The position numbers were made by a program, and so were the translations under genes. From CAXXOK01 sp963675925 (GTDB lineage: Bacteria; Bacillota; Clostridia; Christensenellales; Aristaeellaceae): 64,000 nucleotides of DNA. The notes beneath the pieces are model-generated. The model did no database searches, was not told the DNA's origin, and was given only the letters and a program-made list of their open reading frames with translations. The stretch spans positions 476,245 through 540,244 of the forward strand of contig CAXXIB010000003.1 in NCBI GenBank assembly GCA_963675925.2, in the 5' to 3' direction. Within the stretch, counting starts at the first letter, position 1; each line of letters opens with the position of its first letter. This document shows positions 33,541 through 42,122 of this stretch, in pieces.

Positions 33541-34137
33541 TTATAAACTCTCTACCAGTTTCCCCCGCATAAACGGCAGGAACTTCTGCAGCGTATCCAG
33601 CTTTTCATCTTCGTCGATTTTGGCGACCAGAATGCTGATCAGCCCCTGGATATAGGCTGTCACATAGGCTTGTACCAGTACCTCTTGCTGCGAAGTAAGC
33701 GGTTGGTCGGTCACTGCACGTTTGAGACGGTTCACAGAAACGCATATATTCTGTATCACATCATCGCGTATGGCCTCATACTGGGTTGCATCGCTTTTTT
33801 CAAACAGCAGCACAAACACCCGTCGGTTATTGCGGTAGATTGCAATAAACTCATCAAGTTTCCATTCGGCAATATCCATTCTGCCTTGCGGGTTAAGCGT
33901 CGGCAGCTCTCCAATAAACATCCCAAATAGCGCTTTGATTTCCTCTGCAACCGGGGTCACCAGTGTGGTAAACACCGCCTCCTTGTTCTTGAAATAACGA
34001 TAGATGTTCCCTGTTGCAATGCCGGCTTTATGCGCAATCGCCTTCATGGATGTATTGCGGTACCCGTTTTCCAGAAAGCTGTCCAGTGCGCTTTCCAAAA
34101 TTTTGTCTTTAATTCCGGGTTTCAGTATTTGCGGCAT
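33541..34137 (-). CDS. TetR family transcriptional regulator
   Basis: The 198-residue protein has a TetR N-terminal helix-turn-helix at about 8-55 (KDKILESALDSFLENGYRNTSMKAIAHKAGIATGNIYRYFKNKE). The variable C-terminal domain likely binds a small molecule. ATG 34137 is preferred because AGGAG lies 8 bp before it; the in-frame ATG at 34155 has no site. It precedes the RND pump gene and probably represses the pair. Confidence 0.92.
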   Translation of the reverse strand: MPQILKPGIKDKILESALDSFLENGYRNTSMKAIAHKAGIATGNIYRYFKNKEAVFTTLVTPVAEEIKALFGMFIGELPTLNPQGRMDIAEWKLDEFIAIYRNNRRVFVLLFEKSDATQYEAIRDDVIQNICVSVNRLKRAVTDQPLTSQQEVLVQAYVTAYIQGLISILVAKIDEDEKLDTLQKFLPFMRGKLVESL

Positions 34138-34246
34138 TAGTGAACTCCTATTCATTATTCGCCGTTAGTATACTGCCGCTGTAAGCGATTGTCAACACAG
34201 CATTTTTGTTTTACAGGAATTTTATGCGCAAACGCTGGGGAACGCA
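34138..34246. other. Upstream region of tetR
   Basis: I see the tetR ribosome site and AT-rich sequence with no further gene. The region between 34138 and 34682 as a whole has no protein-coding gene; the structured parts are listed separately. Confidence 0.4.
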
Positions 34247-34275
34247 TTGACAATTCCACTTATCCATATTACGAT
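34247..34275 (+). promoter_or_regulatory. Strong promoter for a leader or small RNA
   Basis: A perfect TTGACA (34247-34252) and TACGAT (34270-34275) are 17 bp apart. No open reading frame follows for 400 bp, so the transcript begins with a long untranslated RNA. Confidence 0.7.
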
Positions 34276-34281
34276 ATCCAT

Positions 34282-34430
34282 GTTTCGTGTCGCCTTGGCG
34301 GCAAGAACTTACAGACCCACCTTCCTTTGGGAAGACTACGGCCATACGGACAGCCGGGTCACTGCCGATTGCGGATGGAACCGCAGGTTTGATTGCGTTG
34401 AAAGCGCAAATTTTATGAGTTGGCTACTAA
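34282..34430 (+). ncRNA. Candidate structured RNA upstream of the polyamine operon
   Basis: Starting just after a strong promoter, the segment can fold into a three-way junction. GACCC (34314-34318) pairs with GGGTC (34356-34360), enclosing CTTCC-TTTG-GGAAG and a GGC/GCC hairpin. A second hairpin TTGCG/CGCAA with ATTTTA after it lies near 34393-34416. The stretch CCCACCTTCC...GGAAGACTACGGCC recalls the 3' hairpin module of 6S RNA (CACCUU, hairpin, UUAC-GCC), but the overall arrangement does not clearly fit and I could not confirm it. It may instead be part of a riboswitch leader for speA. Confidence 0.35.
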
Positions 34431-34617
34431 ATAGCCAGTTGGTTACTTCATAACCAAGTGTACTTGGGTACACGCTTGTAAAACGGTCAAAAAGAGTAGG
34501 TAAAGTAAGTTCTTACTGTATAAGCTCTGGATGGTCCATAGGGCGCCGGAAGCACAGTATGTGCTTGTCCGCTTGATTGAAAACAAGCTGCATTCGCAGG
34601 CTAAAGCCTTTACAAGA
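34421..34617 (+). other. Leader segment with a run of hairpins
   Basis: Three small perfect hairpins follow each other. TGGCTA/TAGCCA is at 34421-34437, GGTTA/TAACC at 34441-34455 and GTGTAC/GTACAC at 34458-34473. Further downstream AGCAC/GTGCT, GCTTG/CAAGC, CTGC/GCAG and AGGCT/AGCCT pairs occur. I recognise no known riboswitch. Confidence 0.35.
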
Positions 34618-34647
34618 TGTGCCTTTGCTACAAAGGCGCACTTTTTT
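34618..34647 (+). terminator. Intrinsic terminator in the leader of the polyamine operon
   Basis: TGTGCCTTTG (34618-34627) pairs with CAAAGGCGCA (34631-34640), one G-U, followed by six T residues at 34642-34647. It ends only 22 bp before the speA ribosome site, so it is either the end of an upstream RNA or an attenuator controlling the operon. Confidence 0.85.
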
Positions 34648-34682
34648 GTATGCGTGTATGCTGAATACAGGAGGATGGAATA

Positions 34683-36143
34683 TTGCTCGATCAGTCCCAA
34701 ACGCCCCTGGCAACCGCACTTGAGGCCGTACGGTCCGAACGAATCGTACCCTTTGATGTCCCCGGCCATAAGCGCGGGCGCGGTAATAAACTGCTCACAG
34801 AGTTTTTAGGTGAACAGTGTTTAAGCGTGGACGTTAATTCCATGAAATCGCTGGATAATCTGTGCCATCCGGTATCGGTGATCCGCGAGGCTGAAAAGCT
34901 GGCGGCCGAAGCCTTTGGCGCGGCGCATGCGTTTTTCATGGTCGGCGGCACCACCTCCGCCGTGCAGGCGATGATCCTCTCCACCCTGAAAAGCGGGGAT
35001 AAGATCATCCTCCCCCGCAACGTGCACCAGAGCGTGATCAATTCCATGGTGCTGTGCGGCGCGGTGCCCGTATACGTAAACCCGGAGACCGACGCCAACT
35101 TAGGCATTGCGCTGGGGATGTCGTTTGCGTCAATCGAGCGGGCTGTGCTGGAAACGCCTGACGCCAAGGCGATACTCATCAACAACCCTACCTATTACGG
35201 CATCTGTTCCGATGTGCCACGCATCTGCGCGCTGGCACACGCCCATAATATGTACTTTCTGGCCGATGAAGCCCACGGCACGCACCTGTACTTTGGAAAA
35301 GACATGCCAGCCGCGGCCATTACATCCGGCGCGGACATGGCGGCTGTTAGCCTGCACAAATCCGGCGGATCGCTGACACAAAGCTCCATGCTGCTATGCG
35401 GCCCGAACGTAAACGCCGACTATGTACGCCAGATCATCAACATCACACAGACCACCAGCGCCAGTTACCTGCTGTTATCAAGCCTTGATATCTCTCGCCG
35501 TAACCTGGCCCTACACGGTAAGGATATTTTCGATAAAGTGACACGCTTTGCCCGCTACGCCCGCGATGAAATCAACGTTTTGGGAGACTACTACGCCTTC
35601 TCCAAAGAGCTGATTAACGGTGACAGCGTATACGACTTTGACGAAACCAAACTATCCGTCAATACCCTAAACATCGGGCTGGCGGGCATTGAGGTATACG
35701 ATCTACTACGCGACAAGTACGATATTCAGGTAGAGTTCGGCGATTTGGGCAATATACTGGCGTATCTGTCCGTTGGCGACAAAAGCAAGCATATCGAGCG
35801 GCTGATCAGCGCACTGTCGGATATCCGCAGGTTATACAAGCGCGAGCGCAAAGGCCTGTGGGAATCCGAATACATCACACCAGAAGTTGTCTATTCACCG
35901 CAGACCGCTTTCTACGCTACAAAGGTCAGCACACCGCTGGATGCCTGCGTTGGCGGTATCTCTGCCGAGTTTGTTATGAGCTATCCGCCCGGAATCCCCA
36001 TTCTGGCTCCGGGTGAGCGTGTGACGGACAAAATAATTCAGTATATCCGCTATGCCAAGGAAAAGGGCTGTACCTTGACAGGTCCTGAGGCTATGGATAT
36101 CGAACACCTGAATATTGTTAGTGAGGTGAACGCGCATGGATGA
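34683..36143 (+). CDS. speA: PLP-dependent arginine (or lysine/ornithine) decarboxylase
   Basis: This is a type I-fold Orn/Lys/Arg decarboxylase of the short Bacillus SpeA type, 486 residues. Motifs are VPGHKRGRGNK (substrate entry), FMVGGTTSAVQAM and the active-site region FLADEAHGTHL. The PLP lysine is in SLHKSGGSLTQSS. Arginine is the likely substrate because the operon also encodes agmatinase, which uses the product agmatine. The start is TTG at 34683, preceded by AGGAGG at 8 bp. It overlaps speE by 8 bp and is preceded by a terminator-containing leader. Confidence 0.9.
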   Translation: MLDQSQTPLATALEAVRSERIVPFDVPGHKRGRGNKLLTEFLGEQCLSVDVNSMKSLDNLCHPVSVIREAEKLAAEAFGAAHAFFMVGGTTSAVQAMILSTLKSGDKIILPRNVHQSVINSMVLCGAVPVYVNPETDANLGIALGMSFASIERAVLETPDAKAILINNPTYYGICSDVPRICALAHAHNMYFLADEAHGTHLYFGKDMPAAAITSGADMAAVSLHKSGGSLTQSSMLLCGPNVNADYVRQIINITQTTSASYLLLSSLDISRRNLALHGKDIFDKVTRFARYARDEINVLGDYYAFSKELINGDSVYDFDETKLSVNTLNIGLAGIEVYDLLRDKYDIQVEFGDLGNILAYLSVGDKSKHIERLISALSDIRRLYKRERKGLWESEYITPEVVYSPQTAFYATKVSTPLDACVGGISAEFVMSYPPGIPILAPGERVTDKIIQYIRYAKEKGCTLTGPEAMDIEHLNIVSEVNAHG

Positions 36144-36990
36144 TCTCTGGTTCAGCGAATATCATACCCCGGATGTGCGCTTTTCCGTGCGTGTATCGGC
36201 ACAGCTTCACCAGGAGCGCAGTGAATACCAGCGCATTTCCGTGTACCTGTCGCCGGAGTTCGGCCGCTTTTTAACACTGGATGGCGTTTTGATGCTCACC
36301 GAGCGTGATGAATTTATCTACCATGAAATGATTACGCACGTGCCCATGGCCGTAAACCCCAACATCCGTTCCGTGCTGGTATTTGGCGCAGCAGACGGCG
36401 GCGTTGCCCGCGAACTGTGCAAGTATGATACGATAGAGAAAATCGATATCGTGGAAATTGACAAGCGTGTGGTGGAAGTCTCCAAGGAGTTCATGCCCCA
36501 CACAGCCGAGAGTTTTTCCGACCCACGCGTTTCTCTGCATTTTATGGACGGACTTAAATACATCCGCCATAATAAAGAGCTGTATGATTTGGTTATCGTC
36601 GACTCCAACGATCCCTCCGGCCCCGGCGAAGTGCTGTTCACCAAGGAGTTTTACGGCGGCTGCCACAATGCCTTGACTGCCGACGGTATCCTCGTCAGCC
36701 AGCACGATGATCCATTCTATCTGAAAGACCAAATTCTGCTTCGGCGGGCGCATGTGCGCTGCGGAAGTGTTTTCCCCATCAACAAAGTGTATCAGGCGCA
36801 TATCCCCACCTACCCCACCGGCCACTGGCTGTTTGGCTTTGCGTCCAACACCCTGCATCCCGTACATGATCTGGATGCCGCCAGGTGGAACGCCCTGCAG
36901 ATTCAAACCCGCTACTACAACACCAACCTGCACCTGGGCGCGTTTGCCCTGCCCAACTATGTGGAGGAGGCTTTGCAGAAGGATGCATAA
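36136..36990 (+). CDS. speE: Spermidine synthase (aminopropyltransferase)
   Basis: The enzyme transfers an aminopropyl group from decarboxylated SAM to putrescine. The 284-residue protein has the SpeE layout. The N-terminal part includes GRFLTLDGVLMLTERDEFIYHEMI, with an SAM-type loop VLVFGAADGGVARELCKY in which the usual GGGDGG reads GAADGG. The catalytic region is VIVDSNDPSGPGEVLFTKEFY. No speD (SAM decarboxylase) is in the window, so the aminopropyl donor must come from elsewhere. Alternatively the enzyme uses another substrate. The gene overlaps both speA and speB. Confidence 0.92.
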   Translation: MDDLWFSEYHTPDVRFSVRVSAQLHQERSEYQRISVYLSPEFGRFLTLDGVLMLTERDEFIYHEMITHVPMAVNPNIRSVLVFGAADGGVARELCKYDTIEKIDIVEIDKRVVEVSKEFMPHTAESFSDPRVSLHFMDGLKYIRHNKELYDLVIVDSNDPSGPGEVLFTKEFYGGCHNALTADGILVSQHDDPFYLKDQILLRRAHVRCGSVFPINKVYQAHIPTYPTGHWLFGFASNTLHPVHDLDAARWNALQIQTRYYNTNLHLGAFALPNYVEEALQKDA

Positions 36991-37834
36991 GAATAGTCTG
37001 ACCTTCATCGACTGCGATACGGACTATGCGCAGGCCGATATGGTTCTGTTTGGCGTACCGTTTGACGGTACGGCCTCGTTTCGCCCCGGTTCCCGCTTTG
37101 CGCCAAACGCTATACGGCAGGATTCCTACGGGCTGGAAACCTATTCCCCCTATGCCGACCGTGACCTGGCAGACTACAAGATTTGCGATATCGGCGATCT
37201 TGACCTGCCGTTTGGTAACCCCGATTCGGTACTAGCCATGACGGAAGATACGGTCACTGCCATTCTTGCAGATCAAAAACTGCCGGTGATGCTCGGTGGC
37301 GAGCACCTGGTAACCCTTGGGGCCATTCGCGCCATGCTGAAAACCTATCCCGATCTGCACATCATCCATTTAGACGCGCATACCGATTTACGGGATGAGT
37401 ATATGGGCGAGACCTTGTCCCACGCCTCTGTCATCCGCCGGGTGTGGGATTTGGTTGGCGATGGACGCATTCACCAGTTCGGCATCCGCAGCGGTGAAAA
37501 AGAAGAATTTCAGTTCGCCGACGCACATACCGATATCCACCGCTTTTCCCTGTCCGGCTTTGCCGAAACGCTGGAAACACTCAAAGGCAAGCCGGTGTAT
37601 TTCACCCTTGATTTAGATATCCTCGACCCGGCGTATTTCCCCGGCACTGGCACACCGGAGCCCGGCGGCGTATCGTTTAGCGATGTATTATCCGCCGTTT
37701 TGAAACTGCACAAGATTAATCTGGTCGGCTGCGATATTGTAGAACTTGCCCCGCATTACGACACGAGCGGCGTATCGACCGCTGTCAGCTGCAAACTGGT
37801 CCGGGAGATTCTTCTCCAACTGAAAGGAGCGTAA
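36983..37834 (+). CDS. speB: Agmatinase
   Basis: Agmatinase hydrolyses agmatine to putrescine and urea with a two-manganese centre. The 283-residue protein shows the ureohydrolase metal motifs GGEHLVTLG, HLDAHTDLR and TLDLDILDPAYFPGTGTPEPGG. ATG 36983 overlaps the speE stop by 8 bp. The frame is open much further upstream, but that part overlaps speE and is spurious. With SpeA it forms the arginine-agmatine-putrescine route. Confidence 0.95.
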   Translation: MHKNSLTFIDCDTDYAQADMVLFGVPFDGTASFRPGSRFAPNAIRQDSYGLETYSPYADRDLADYKICDIGDLDLPFGNPDSVLAMTEDTVTAILADQKLPVMLGGEHLVTLGAIRAMLKTYPDLHIIHLDAHTDLRDEYMGETLSHASVIRRVWDLVGDGRIHQFGIRSGEKEEFQFADAHTDIHRFSLSGFAETLETLKGKPVYFTLDLDILDPAYFPGTGTPEPGGVSFSDVLSAVLKLHKINLVGCDIVELAPHYDTSGVSTAVSCKLVREILLQLKGA

Positions 37835-37839
37835 CGAAT

Positions 37840-39039
37840 ATGGGAAAATGTATGATTATCGGTTGCGGAGGCGTGGCCTCGGTTGCTATCCATAAATGCT
37901 GCCAAAACAGCGATGTATTTGAGGAAATTTTAATCGCCAGCCGCACCGTAAGCAAATGCGATGCGCTAAAAGAGACGCTCTCCGGCGGCAAAACCAAAAT
38001 TCAAACCGCGCAGGTAAACGCCGACAATGTGGACGAGCTTGTTGCGCTGATCAACCAGTTCAAGCCCGATGTGGTCTTGAACCTTGCACTCCCCTATCAG
38101 GATTTAACGATTATGGATGCGTGCCTTAAGACCAAAACGCATTATGTAGACACCGCCAATTACGAGCCGGAAGACACCGCTAAGTTTGAGTACAGTTGGC
38201 AGTGGGCGTACCGGGAAAAGTTCAAGGAAGCCGGCATTTGCGCACTGCTTGGCAGCGGGTTTGATCCCGGCGTCACCGGCGTATTTTCCGCCTATGCACA
38301 AAAGCATCACTTTGACGAAATTCATTATCTGGATATCCTCGATGCTAACGGCGGCGACCATGGCTATCCCTTTGCCACCAACTTCAATCCCGAAATTAAC
38401 ATCCGCGAGGTCACTGCCAAGGGCAGCTACTGGGAAGACGGCCACTGGGTGGAAACTGAGCCCATGGAAATTAAACGTGAGTACAATTTCAAGGGCATCG
38501 GCCAGAAGGATATGTACCTGCTGCACCATGAGGAGCTGGAAAGCCTCGGCCTGAACCTAAAAGGCATCAAGCGTATCCGCTTTTTCATGACCTTCGGGCA
38601 GAGCTACCTGACACATCTGAAGTGTCTGGAAAATGTCGGCATGACCTCCATTGAGCCCATAGAGTTTCAGGGCCAGCAAATTATTCCGCTGCAATTCCTG
38701 AAAGCCGTTTTGCCCGATCCGGCATCACTGGGCCCCCGCACCAAGGGCAAAACCAACATCGGCTGCATTTTCCAAGGCGTGAAGGACGGAAAACCCAAAA
38801 CCTATTACCTGTATAATATCTGCGATCATCAGGAATGCTACCGCGAGGTCGGCAGCCAGGCAATTTCCTACACTACCGGCGTGCCCGCGATGATCGGTGC
38901 GATGCTGGTGATGAACGGCAAATGGAACAAGCCCGGCGTGTGGAACGTGGAAGAGTTTGATCCCGATCCCTTCATGGACGCGCTCAACAAGTGGGGTCTA
39001 CCCTGGCAGGAAGACTTTAACCCCACGCTGGTAGACTGA
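37840..39039 (+). CDS. Carboxynorspermidine / carboxyspermidine dehydrogenase (saccharopine dehydrogenase family)
   Basis: In many gut bacteria this enzyme condenses a diamine with aspartate semialdehyde and reduces the Schiff base with NADPH, making carboxyspermidine. The 399-residue protein has the N-terminal dinucleotide motif IIGCGGVASVAIHKC, VLNLALPYQDLTIMDAC and GSGFDPGVTGVF, all typical of the LYS9-like CASDH group. The assignment is secured by the nspC gene that starts on its stop codon. Ribosome site GAAAGGAG precedes ATG 37840. Confidence 0.93.
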   Translation: MGKCMIIGCGGVASVAIHKCCQNSDVFEEILIASRTVSKCDALKETLSGGKTKIQTAQVNADNVDELVALINQFKPDVVLNLALPYQDLTIMDACLKTKTHYVDTANYEPEDTAKFEYSWQWAYREKFKEAGICALLGSGFDPGVTGVFSAYAQKHHFDEIHYLDILDANGGDHGYPFATNFNPEINIREVTAKGSYWEDGHWVETEPMEIKREYNFKGIGQKDMYLLHHEELESLGLNLKGIKRIRFFMTFGQSYLTHLKCLENVGMTSIEPIEFQGQQIIPLQFLKAVLPDPASLGPRTKGKTNIGCIFQGVKDGKPKTYYLYNICDHQECYREVGSQAISYTTGVPAMIGAMLVMNGKWNKPGVWNVEEFDPDPFMDALNKWGLPWQEDFNPTLVD

Positions 39040-40178
39040 TGGACACGCTTATAAGCGATCTTAAGCAACTCCCCACCCCGTGCTATGTGGTGGATGAGCA
39101 AAGATTGATTGACAATTTAACCATACTAAAGTCCGTAGCGGAGCAGGCCGGATGCAAAATTCTGCTTGCACAAAAGGCATTTTCCATGTTCCGGGTTTAT
39201 CCGCTGATCGGCGAGTACCTTGCTGGCACTACGGCCAGCGGGCTGTATGAAGCACGACTCGGACACGAAGCAATGGGCGGTGAAACGCACATCTTCTCCC
39301 CCGCGTACAAAGAGACTGAGTTTGACGAAATTCTGTCGCTTTGTAATCACATCGTATTCAACTCGTTCAGCCAGTGGCAGCAGTATAAAACACGCGCCCT
39401 ATCCGCCGGGAAACACTGCGGCATTCGCATCAACCCCGAGTGTTCCACGCAGAACCACGCGATCTACGATCCGTGCGCGGCATTCTCCCGCATGGGTGTA
39501 ACGCGCAAAAACTTCCGTGCGGATTTGCTGGACGGCATAGATGGCCTGCACTTCCACACCCTGTGTGAACAGGGCGCAGATGCATTGATTGAAACCCTTG
39601 CAATGGTCGAAGAAAAGTTCGGCGAATTCCTGCCCCAAATGGGCTGGGTGAACTTCGGCGGTGGGCACCATATCACCAAACCGGGGTACGACATTCCCGC
39701 GCTCATCAGCTGCATTCGCCGTTTCAAAGCCAAGTATAACGTGGAGGTCTATCTAGAGCCGGGCGAAGCCGTTGCGCTCAACGCCGGGTACCTGACTGCC
39801 CGTGTTTTGGATATTGTTGACAACGGCATGAAAATCGCCATCTTGGATGCCTCCGCCGCCTGCCACATGCCCGATGTCATTGAGATGCCCTATCGTCCGC
39901 CGCTGCATGGCGCAGGCCTGCCGGGCGAAAAACCGCACAGCTATCGCCTGGCCGGGCCGACCTGCCTTGCGGGTGATATTATCGGGGACTATTCATTTGA
40001 TCAGCCCCTTGCCCCTGGCGATATGCTGATCTTTGAGGATATGGCCATCTATACCATGGTGAAGAACAACACCTTTAACGGTATGCCGCTGCCAGGCATT
40101 GCCCTGCTGACTGCGCAAGGCACCACAGAAATCGTTCGCAAGTTCTGCTACTCCGATTTCAAAAATCGCTTATCATAA
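39039..40178 (+). CDS. nspC: Carboxynorspermidine / carboxyspermidine decarboxylase
   Basis: This PLP enzyme of the alanine-racemase fold decarboxylates carboxyspermidine to spermidine. The 379-residue protein starts PTPCYVVDEQRLIDNL with the PLP lysine in LLAQKAFSM (K46). It also has GLHFHTLCEQ, the glycine-rich NFGGGHHITKPGYD and EPGEAVALNAGYL. The ATG shares one base with the preceding TGA. It ends the polyamine operon, followed by a terminator. Confidence 0.95.
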   Translation: MDTLISDLKQLPTPCYVVDEQRLIDNLTILKSVAEQAGCKILLAQKAFSMFRVYPLIGEYLAGTTASGLYEARLGHEAMGGETHIFSPAYKETEFDEILSLCNHIVFNSFSQWQQYKTRALSAGKHCGIRINPECSTQNHAIYDPCAAFSRMGVTRKNFRADLLDGIDGLHFHTLCEQGADALIETLAMVEEKFGEFLPQMGWVNFGGGHHITKPGYDIPALISCIRRFKAKYNVEVYLEPGEAVALNAGYLTARVLDIVDNGMKIAILDASAACHMPDVIEMPYRPPLHGAGLPGEKPHSYRLAGPTCLAGDIIGDYSFDQPLAPGDMLIFEDMAIYTMVKNNTFNGMPLPGIALLTAQGTTEIVRKFCYSDFKNRLS

Positions 40179-40199
40179 GCGACATAGCAAAAATAAAAA

Positions 40200-40222
40200 C
40201 CGCCGGACTTTCCGGCGGTTTT
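40200..40222 (+). terminator. Bidirectional terminator between nspC and the acetyltransferase gene
   Basis: CCGCCGGA (40200-40207) pairs with TCCGGCGG (40211-40218), loop of 3, with T-runs on both sides, so it can stop both converging transcripts. Confidence 0.9.
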
Positions 40223-40227
40223 GCTTA

Positions 40228-41155
40228 TCACAGCATATAATAATCCATCACCGAACTTGTTTCAAACCCGCAGGACTTATACAGTTTCAATGCTTTCTCG
40301 TTATCCGTTACTACCTGCAAGTAGATGGTTTTCACCTGTGCTTCCTGCAGCTTCTTTACAGCTAAGCGCAGCGCTGCCCGTCCGTACCCCTTTCCCCGCT
40401 CTGCCGGTAACACGCCCAAACCAAAAATACCGCCGCTTTCGTTGCTTATTTGCAGGTTTACCTTGCCGATGACTGCATTGTCTTTCACTGCCAGATAGAT
40501 GGTAAACCCCTTTCTTTTCCTCCTCTTCCGGGAGCCGTATGTGGGGGGCTTTTTCAATCTCTGGCTCTGCACTGAATTCCTCGCCGAAATAGATGCTGTC
40601 CTGCCTGGCCAGCTCCGCCGCATCGCTATTGACAGCCTTTCGCAGCGAAATGCCATGGAGTGTCTCGTCGGTCGTATCGTCCGGACTGCTTTGTAAGTGC
40701 ATTTCGTATTCGCTGTGGTGCAGTGTTCTGCCTTGTTTTTTCAGTATCGCCTGACCCGCTAATGCTTTACGGTCACACAGGCCCAGTGACAGCTTTGTTT
40801 GTCTGCGCTTGCATTCGGTTTCAGCCAATGTTGACAGTGTTTTGAATATGCCGTTTCGTCTGTAGTCCGGGTGCACCATGCCGCTCAGCTCTAGCGGACC
40901 GGATGCCTCTCCAAACCCACAGATGCCAACATATCCGACCAACTGACGGTCAATATAAAACATGAACTCATTTATGGCTGGGTCGGTTTGACTGCTTTCG
41001 CGGTTTTTAGCATCGGCAAGCTTATACTCCAGCTCCAGCTTGAGGGCGATGCCATCTGCCTCTTCACACACGCGTTGCAGCGCAAGAATTTGTTTATAGC
41101 TTGCTGCATCCAGCAGCCGTTTTGTCTCAATATGGGTTTTACCGTGTATCGGCAT
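40228..41155 (-). pseudogene. Two-domain GNAT acetyltransferase, interrupted by a frameshift
   Basis: Two overlapping frames make one protein. From ATG 41155 (after GGGAGGA) the first frame gives an N-terminal GNAT-like domain with GMVHPDYRRNGIFKTL. It runs to about KAPHIRLPEEEEKKG and then turns to nonsense. The other frame continues GFTIYLAVKDNAVIGKV and ends with a second GNAT domain, GVLPAERGKGYGRAALRLAVKKL and YKSCGFETSSVMDYYML. Removing one base from the run of four C (40507-40510; G on the coding strand) would restore the frame. It is either a real decay or a sequencing error. Confidence 0.8.
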
Positions 41156-41251
41156 TTCTCTGTAATCCTCCCAAGTCGCTTATCCAGAAAAGAATAGCAC
41201 AATTTCGCCATTCAGCATAGAAAACATTGCATTGATTTCTCTTTCCTAGCA

Positions 41252-41280
41252 TAGACAGTCCCCGTACGCAATGATATAGT
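41252..41280 (+). promoter_or_regulatory. Promoter of the 41.3 kb unit
   Basis: TAGACA (41252-41257) and TATAGT (41275-41280) with a 17-bp spacer, 35 bp before the start codon. Confidence 0.65.
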
Positions 41281-41314
41281 ATTCATAAACAGATATTCCA
41301 TAAGGAGAATCCAC

Positions 41315-42088
41315 ATGAACGCTATTCGCATTGTACGAAATAATGAAACCATCGCGACGATTAAGGCACAGGGCGATGCTCTTTTGTATTTTAACGGTGT
41401 GTATCAGCCGGGCGATGTCATAGTATTTAAAAGCGACACGCAGCATGTTGTGGCGCGGGTGGATCACACCATCGCCCCTGCAAGGCTGTTCCTGCCAGAC
41501 AAACAATGGTCATTCCGTCTGCCTTTAGAGGGAGATTTGCCGCAAATGTACCCGCCGTTTGCGTTTGAGGGCGACCGCCATTTGATCACTCTGGCGGACG
41601 ATAGCCAAAACGAGTACCGCAACCTAGCCTGCAACCCTGCCGACCAGCGGCACGATAGCGGCGCATACCCGCACGCCTCCGCCAATGTGGAAACCCGGGA
41701 TGAAAGCGTGTTTTTTGCCCGCAACGTAATCGACGGTGAACACATCGCCCATTCACACGGCGCGTGGCCGTTTCTCAGCTGGGGTATCGGTGGTCGTGCT
41801 GATGCCGCCATCCGGCTGGACTTTGGCCGTGACGTGCGCGTAGACAAAGCAGTACTTTACCTCCGTGCAGACTTCGAGCACAGCGGCTACTGGAAACGCG
41901 CCACACTGCACCTGTCAGACGGGTATGAGACAACCATTGATCTGAAGGAATTCGATGGCCCACAGAATGTATCGCTGGATGGCTTCCACACCGTACGCTG
42001 GATGATACTGGACACACTGATAAAAGCCGACCACCCCTCCCCATATCAGTCCCTTAGCCAGTGGGAAGTATATGGACAAGACGCATAA
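41315..42088 (+). CDS. Unknown protein with a galactose-binding-like C-terminal half
   Basis: The 257-residue protein has no signal peptide or membrane segment. The C-terminal half (about 130-255) contains GIGGRADAAIRLDFGRDVRVDKAVLYLRADF and WKRATLHLSDGYETTIDL, then FHTVRWMILDTL and SQWEVYG. This pattern of beta-strands resembles discoidin/F5-8C-like carbohydrate-binding folds. The N-terminal half is a different beta-rich region (YFNGVYQPGDVIVF). I do not recognise a named family and the likeness is by eye. ATAAGGAGAATC precedes ATG 41315. An M28 peptidase gene follows closely. Confidence 0.7.
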   Translation: MNAIRIVRNNETIATIKAQGDALLYFNGVYQPGDVIVFKSDTQHVVARVDHTIAPARLFLPDKQWSFRLPLEGDLPQMYPPFAFEGDRHLITLADDSQNEYRNLACNPADQRHDSGAYPHASANVETRDESVFFARNVIDGEHIAHSHGAWPFLSWGIGGRADAAIRLDFGRDVRVDKAVLYLRADFEHSGYWKRATLHLSDGYETTIDLKEFDGPQNVSLDGFHTVRWMILDTLIKADHPSPYQSLSQWEVYGQDA

Positions 42089-42122
42089 GATAACAGAAGT
42101 TACGATATTAACAGGAGTCAGC

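Noticed and set aside
34282..34682. Cobalamin, lysine, guanidine or T-box riboswitch in the polyamine leader
   Set aside because: I looked for the key conserved stretches of each and did not find them; only general hairpins and a terminator are supported.
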